From assembly GCA_005880175.1 (NCBI GenBank), contig VBJR01000100.1, positions 1 to 44,072 on the forward strand: a stretch of DNA of 44,072 nucleotides, in the 5' to 3' direction. The notes beneath the pieces are model-generated. The model worked only from the letters and a program-made list of their open reading frames with translations. It did no database searches and was not told the DNA's origin. Shown here in pieces: positions 40,718 through 44,072 of the stretch. Position 1 is the first letter of the stretch, and the number at the start of each line of letters is the position of its first letter. Both the position numbers and the translations under genes were made by a program. Origin of the DNA: Chloroflexota bacterium. GTDB taxonomy: Bacteria > Chloroflexota > Dormibacteria > Dormibacterales > Dormibacteraceae.

Positions 40718-42960
40718 TCAGGCGCCGGCGGCCCGCGCCGCCCGCCACACCTTCTCGGGCGTGAGCGGCATGTCCAGGTGGGCGATGCCGAGCGGCGCCA
40801 GCGCGTCCAGCACCGCGTTGTGGACGGCCGGCCCGGCCCCGATCGTGCCCGACTCGCCGATGCCCTTCACGCCGAGCGGGTTGAGCGGGGTGGGCGTGAC
40901 GGTCCCGCTGGCCTCGACCGCGGGCAGCTCGTTCGCCGTCGGCACCGCGTAGTCGATCAGGCTCGCGGTGCGCGGGGTGCCGTCCGGGTCGTGGACGACC
41001 TCCTCGTACAGCGCCTGCGCCGCGCCCTGGGCGACGCCGCCGTGCTGCTGGCCCTGGACGAGCAGCGGGTTGAGGACCCGGCCGCAGTCGTCCACGGCGA
41101 CGTGGCGGAGGTGCCGCACGTCGCCCGTGTCCAGGTCCACCTCGACCAGCGCGACGTGGGCGCCGAACGGGAACGTCGAGCCGGTCTGGGAGAAGTCGGT
41201 CTCGGCCCGGAGGCCCTCCGGCCCGGCCCGCTCGGCCAGCGCCGCCCAGGTGACGCTCGACGCCGGGACGCCGACCACGCGGAGGCCGCCGTCCGCCACC
41301 TCGAGGTCGGCCGCGTCCACCTCCAGCAGCTCGCCGGCCAGCTTCCGCGCCTCCTCGATCACCGCCAGGCACGCGTCGTTGACGGCCGAGCCGCCGATCT
41401 GCATGCTCCGCGAGCCCACGGTGCCGAACCCGCGGCTGACCACCGCCGTGTCCGAGTGGACGACCGACACCTGGCTCATCGGCACCTGGAACCGCTCGGC
41501 CGCCAGCTGCGCGAACGTGGTCTCGTGGCCCTGGCCGCTCGGCGTCGTACCGGCCAGGACGGTGATCCCGCCGTCCGGCGCCAGCCGCACCGAGCCGTAC
41601 TCGACCAGGATCGCGCCGGTGACCTCGACGTACGTCGACATGCCGATGCCCAGCAGCCGGCGGTCGCCGCTGGCCCGCCGCTCGGCCTGCTCCCGGCGCC
41701 GCTCCTCGTAGCCGACCACCTCCAGCGCCCGCTCCAGCGCCGCGCCGTAGTCGCCGCTGTCGTACTGAGCGCCGGAGATGGTCGTGACCGGGAACGCGCC
41801 CGGATCGATGAAGTTGCGCCGGCGCACCTCGGCCGGATCGATCCCGACCTCCGCGGCGACCAGGTCCATCGCCCGCTCCAGCAGCGAGGCCGCCTCGGGC
41901 CGGCCGGCGCCCCGGTACGCGGACACCGGGGTCGTGTTCGTCACGACGCTGGCGCCGGTCGCCTCGAACCGCGGCAGCTGGTAGACGCCCGACATCATCA
42001 TCGCGGTGAGGTTGGGCAGCCAGGCGCTGATCATCGGGTAGGCGCCGGCGTCCTGCAGGATGCGGACGCGCAGCCCGACCAGCGTGCCGTCGCGGCGGGC
42101 CCCCACCTCCAGCTCCTGGGTCTGGGCGCGCCCGTGGGCCATGTTCAGGAGGTTCTCGGACCGGGTCTCGACCCAGCGCACCTGCCGGCCGAGGCGGTGC
42201 GCCAGCGCCGCCACCACGACCTGCTCGGGATAGACGGCGAACTTGGGCCCGAAGCCGCCGCCGACGTCGGCCGCGATCACGCGGACCTGCTCGGGCGCCA
42301 GGCCCAGCGACTGGCAGAGCACGCCGCGCACGGCGAACGTGCCCTGGCAGGACGCCCGCACGGTCAGGCCGCCGGTCGCCTCGGCGCCAGCCGCTGGCTG
42401 CGGAAGCGCAGCCGGACGGTGACCTCGGCGCCGTCGAGCGCGTCGCCGTCGCCGCGCGGCTGCATCTCGTGGCAGACGTTGGTGCCGGCCGCCTCGAAGA
42501 GGACGGCGGTGCCCTCCGCCCGGGCGGCCTCGGGGTCGATCACCGCGGGCAGCGGGTCGTACTCGACCAGGACCAGCTCGGCCGCGTCCTCGGCGGCGGC
42601 GCGGCTGGTGGCGACCACGACCGCGACCGGCTCGCCGACGAAGCGGACCCGGTCGCGGGCCAGCTCGGGCCGGGTGAACGCGTCGGGGATCGCCTCGAAG
42701 CCCTTGCGGGCGGGCAGGTCGAGCGTGGCCGCCGTGTGGACCGCCACCACGTCCGGCCGAGCCTCGGCCGCCGACGTGTCCACGGCCACCAGCCGGGCGT
42801 GGGCCACGACCGAGCGGACGAACACCGCGTGGACCGCGTCGGCGCGGGCGGGGACGTCGTCGGCGTACCGGCCGGCCCCGGTGATCAGGCGTACGTCCTC
42901 GGTCCTCCTGACGGGGTGCCCCAGGATCGAACCGCCGGGCCTCGGTGCTGCGACGTCCAT
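40718..42960 (-). pseudogene. Xanthine dehydrogenase/CoxL-family molybdopterin-binding subunit, broken by an internal deletion
   Basis: Mo-cofactor-binding large subunit of about 750 residues when complete. The first frame gives SILGHPVRRTEDVRLITGAGRYADDV, VRFVGEPVAVVVATSRAAAEDAAELVLVEYDPLPAV and NVCHEMQPRGD, ending at RFRSQRLAP. Another frame continues with GGLTVRASCQGTFAVRGVLCQSLG, VIAADVGGGFGPKFAVYPEQ, VSAYRGAGRPEA and GVKGIGESGTIGAGPAVHNAV (catalytic Glu). Between them, at about 42375-42400, 15-20 residues (usually xPxExxxxxA...) are missing. The active-site loop AYRGAGRPE is that of aldehyde/xanthine-type enzymes, not the AYRCSFR of CO dehydrogenase. No FAD or Fe-S subunit gene is adjacent. 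ATG 42960 or 42963 follows GGAGAGGG. Confidence 0.87.
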
Positions 42961-43095
42961 CATCCCTCTCCTGAACTCCCTCCCCACGCGGGGAGGGTCC
43001 GTGAACTGCCGAACATGCTGTGGGCCGCCGAGCGCCGGTGTCAACGATGGGTTCCCGCATCCCGGAACCCGCGGGGCCTCGCGAGGACCCGGGCG

Positions 43096-44052
43096 CTAGC
43101 CCTCGCCGGCGCCGATGCGGGTCAGCGCGGCCAGGTCCGTCTCGCTCAGCGCGGCCAGGACCTCCGCGCCGCGCGCGTTCTCGGTGACCTGGTCCGGGCT
43201 GGTCGCGCCGCAGAGGACGGTCGCGACATCCGGGTTGGCCAGCGCGAACGCGATCGCGAGCGCCGCGGGCGTCGTGCCCACCTCCGCGGCCAGCGCCCGC
43301 AGCGGCTCCACCGCCCGCAGGGCCCGCTGGACGCGCGGCGCGTCGAGCGTCCCGGCGTGGCGGCCGGACGCGCCGCGGGCCGCGTACTTGCCCGTCAGCA
43401 CGCCGCCCGCGAGCGCCCACGAGGCCACCACGCTCGCCCGGCACAAGCCCAGGGCGGCGGCCATCGCCGGGTCGTCCACGATCGAGCGGCGGACCAGCCC
43501 GTACACGAGCTGGGCCGCTGACGGGCCCGGCACCCCCATCGCGGTGGCCACCCGGCCCGCCTCGGCGATGCGCTCGGCCGGCCAGTTCACGATGCCCCAC
43601 GCGCGCACCTTCCCCGACGTGACCAGGGCGCCGACGGCCGCCACCACCTCCTCCATCGGCAGGTCGGCCGGCGGCGGGTCGGAGTAGATGAAGTCGAAGC
43701 GGTCCAGGCCCGTCCGCGCCAGCGACGCCTCCAGCTCCTGGGCCGCGCTCTGCTCGGGCCAGAACTCCCACCACAGCTTGTCGGCGATCACCACCTCGTC
43801 ACGCGGCCAGCCGCAGGCCCGGAAGATCTCGCCGAACACCACCTCCGAGTAGCCCGTCCGCAGCGGCGCCGTGCCGGTCTGGTCGTCGTAGCGCGCGACC
43901 TCCAGGAAGTCCACGCCGTCTTCGCGCGCCCTGGCGAGGACGGCCGCGCCCGCCTCGCGGGAGATCCGTTCGTACGTCTGCCAGGAGCCGAGCGCCACGA
44001 CCGAGACCTGGATGCCCGACGTGCCCAGCTGACGGTGAGGGAGCGCGGTCAT
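43096..44052 (-). CDS. Aldo/keto reductase-like protein lacking the catalytic tetrad
   Basis: A 318-residue AKR-fold protein: LGTSGIQVSVVALGSWQTYERI, ALGLCRASVVASWALAGGVLTGKYA, and AIAFALANPDVATVLCGATSPDQVTENARGAEVLAAL (cofactor block). The tetrad is altered: the Asp in the usual DTAxxYG is Glu51 in DFLEVARYDD (Tyr55 present), Lys92 is in ADKLWW, but the His of QxHxPD is missing (FIYSDPPP, Ser124). It may be a non-catalytic or voltage-channel-subunit-like AKR, or use another residue. TAGAAC, seven bases before ATG 44052, suggests a leaderless start. Confidence 0.85.
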   Translation of the reverse strand: MTALPHRQLGTSGIQVSVVALGSWQTYERISREAGAAVLARAREDGVDFLEVARYDDQTGTAPLRTGYSEVVFGEIFRACGWPRDEVVIADKLWWEFWPEQSAAQELEASLARTGLDRFDFIYSDPPPADLPMEEVVAAVGALVTSGKVRAWGIVNWPAERIAEAGRVATAMGVPGPSAAQLVYGLVRRSIVDDPAMAAALGLCRASVVASWALAGGVLTGKYAARGASGRHAGTLDAPRVQRALRAVEPLRALAAEVGTTPAALAIAFALANPDVATVLCGATSPDQVTENARGAEVLAALSETDLAALTRIGAGEG

Positions 44053-44072
44053 TGCGACGGTTCTAACACAGG

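Noticed and set aside
40718..42960. CO dehydrogenase large subunit (CoxL form I)
   Set aside because: The active-site loop is AYRGAGR, not AYRCSFR, and no coxM or coxS is adjacent.

Overview
This 44-kb window comes from a very GC-rich chromosome (by eye above 70% GC, with third codon positions almost all G or C). A high-GC actinobacterium fits best: there is an F420-type luciferase-like oxidoreductase, a divergent second EF-Tu, a DinB/mycothiol-type protein, many LacI, TetR and MarR regulators, and many start codons placed 6-7 bases after a TAnnnT box, as in leaderless actinobacterial mRNAs. A soil lineage such as Thermoleophilia (Solirubrobacter/Conexibacter-like) is a guess. No rRNA, tRNA, CRISPR array or insertion sequence was recognised, and no gap between genes exceeds 300 bases.

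Layout. 1-4.6 kb: end of an oligopeptide/oligosaccharide ABC transporter (permease tail, second permease, two ATPases on the opposite strand), a broken LacI regulator and a DoxX protein. 4.6-6.6 kb: an RloA-like ATPase and RloB-like protein, the best anti-phage candidate. 6.7-9.7 kb: MarR regulator, drug-efflux MFS pump and arylamine N-acetyltransferase in one overlapping unit. 9.7-13.5 kb: trpE-trpG-trpD-trpC, all coupled by 4-base overlaps. 13.6-20 kb: AbgB-like amidohydrolase, a MarR/VOC pair with two tandem operators, an LLM oxidoreductase, a secreted GH16 glucanase with a divergent LacI regulator, and an unknown protein. 20-23.6 kb: isoquinoline-oxidoreductase-type Mo hydroxylase and TetR. 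23.7-27.8 kb: phosphotransferase remnant, a protein kinase-like gene lacking its catalytic loop, and an EF-Tu paralog behind a leader peptide and terminator. 27.9-35.9 kb: MFS exporter, aldo/keto reductase, carboxylesterase/TetR pair, cytokinin-dehydrogenase-like flavoprotein, methyltransferase and LacI. 36-44 kb: GH43 glycosidase, secreted lipase with TetR, Ada/AlkA repair fusion, a second Mo hydroxylase large subunit and an aldo/keto reductase.

Two observations stand out. First, the EF-Tu paralog has a promoter, a 26-31 codon leader ORF, an antiterminator arm in the last leader codons, and a textbook intrinsic terminator before the gene. This is the arrangement expected for ribosome-mediated transcription attenuation. 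Second, about eleven otherwise well-conserved genes seem to lack one internal block of roughly 15-100 residues, sometimes with a frame change and sometimes in frame. Either this genome is losing short segments, or, more likely, the assembly has dropped them. Genes marked pseudogene here should be read with that in mind.
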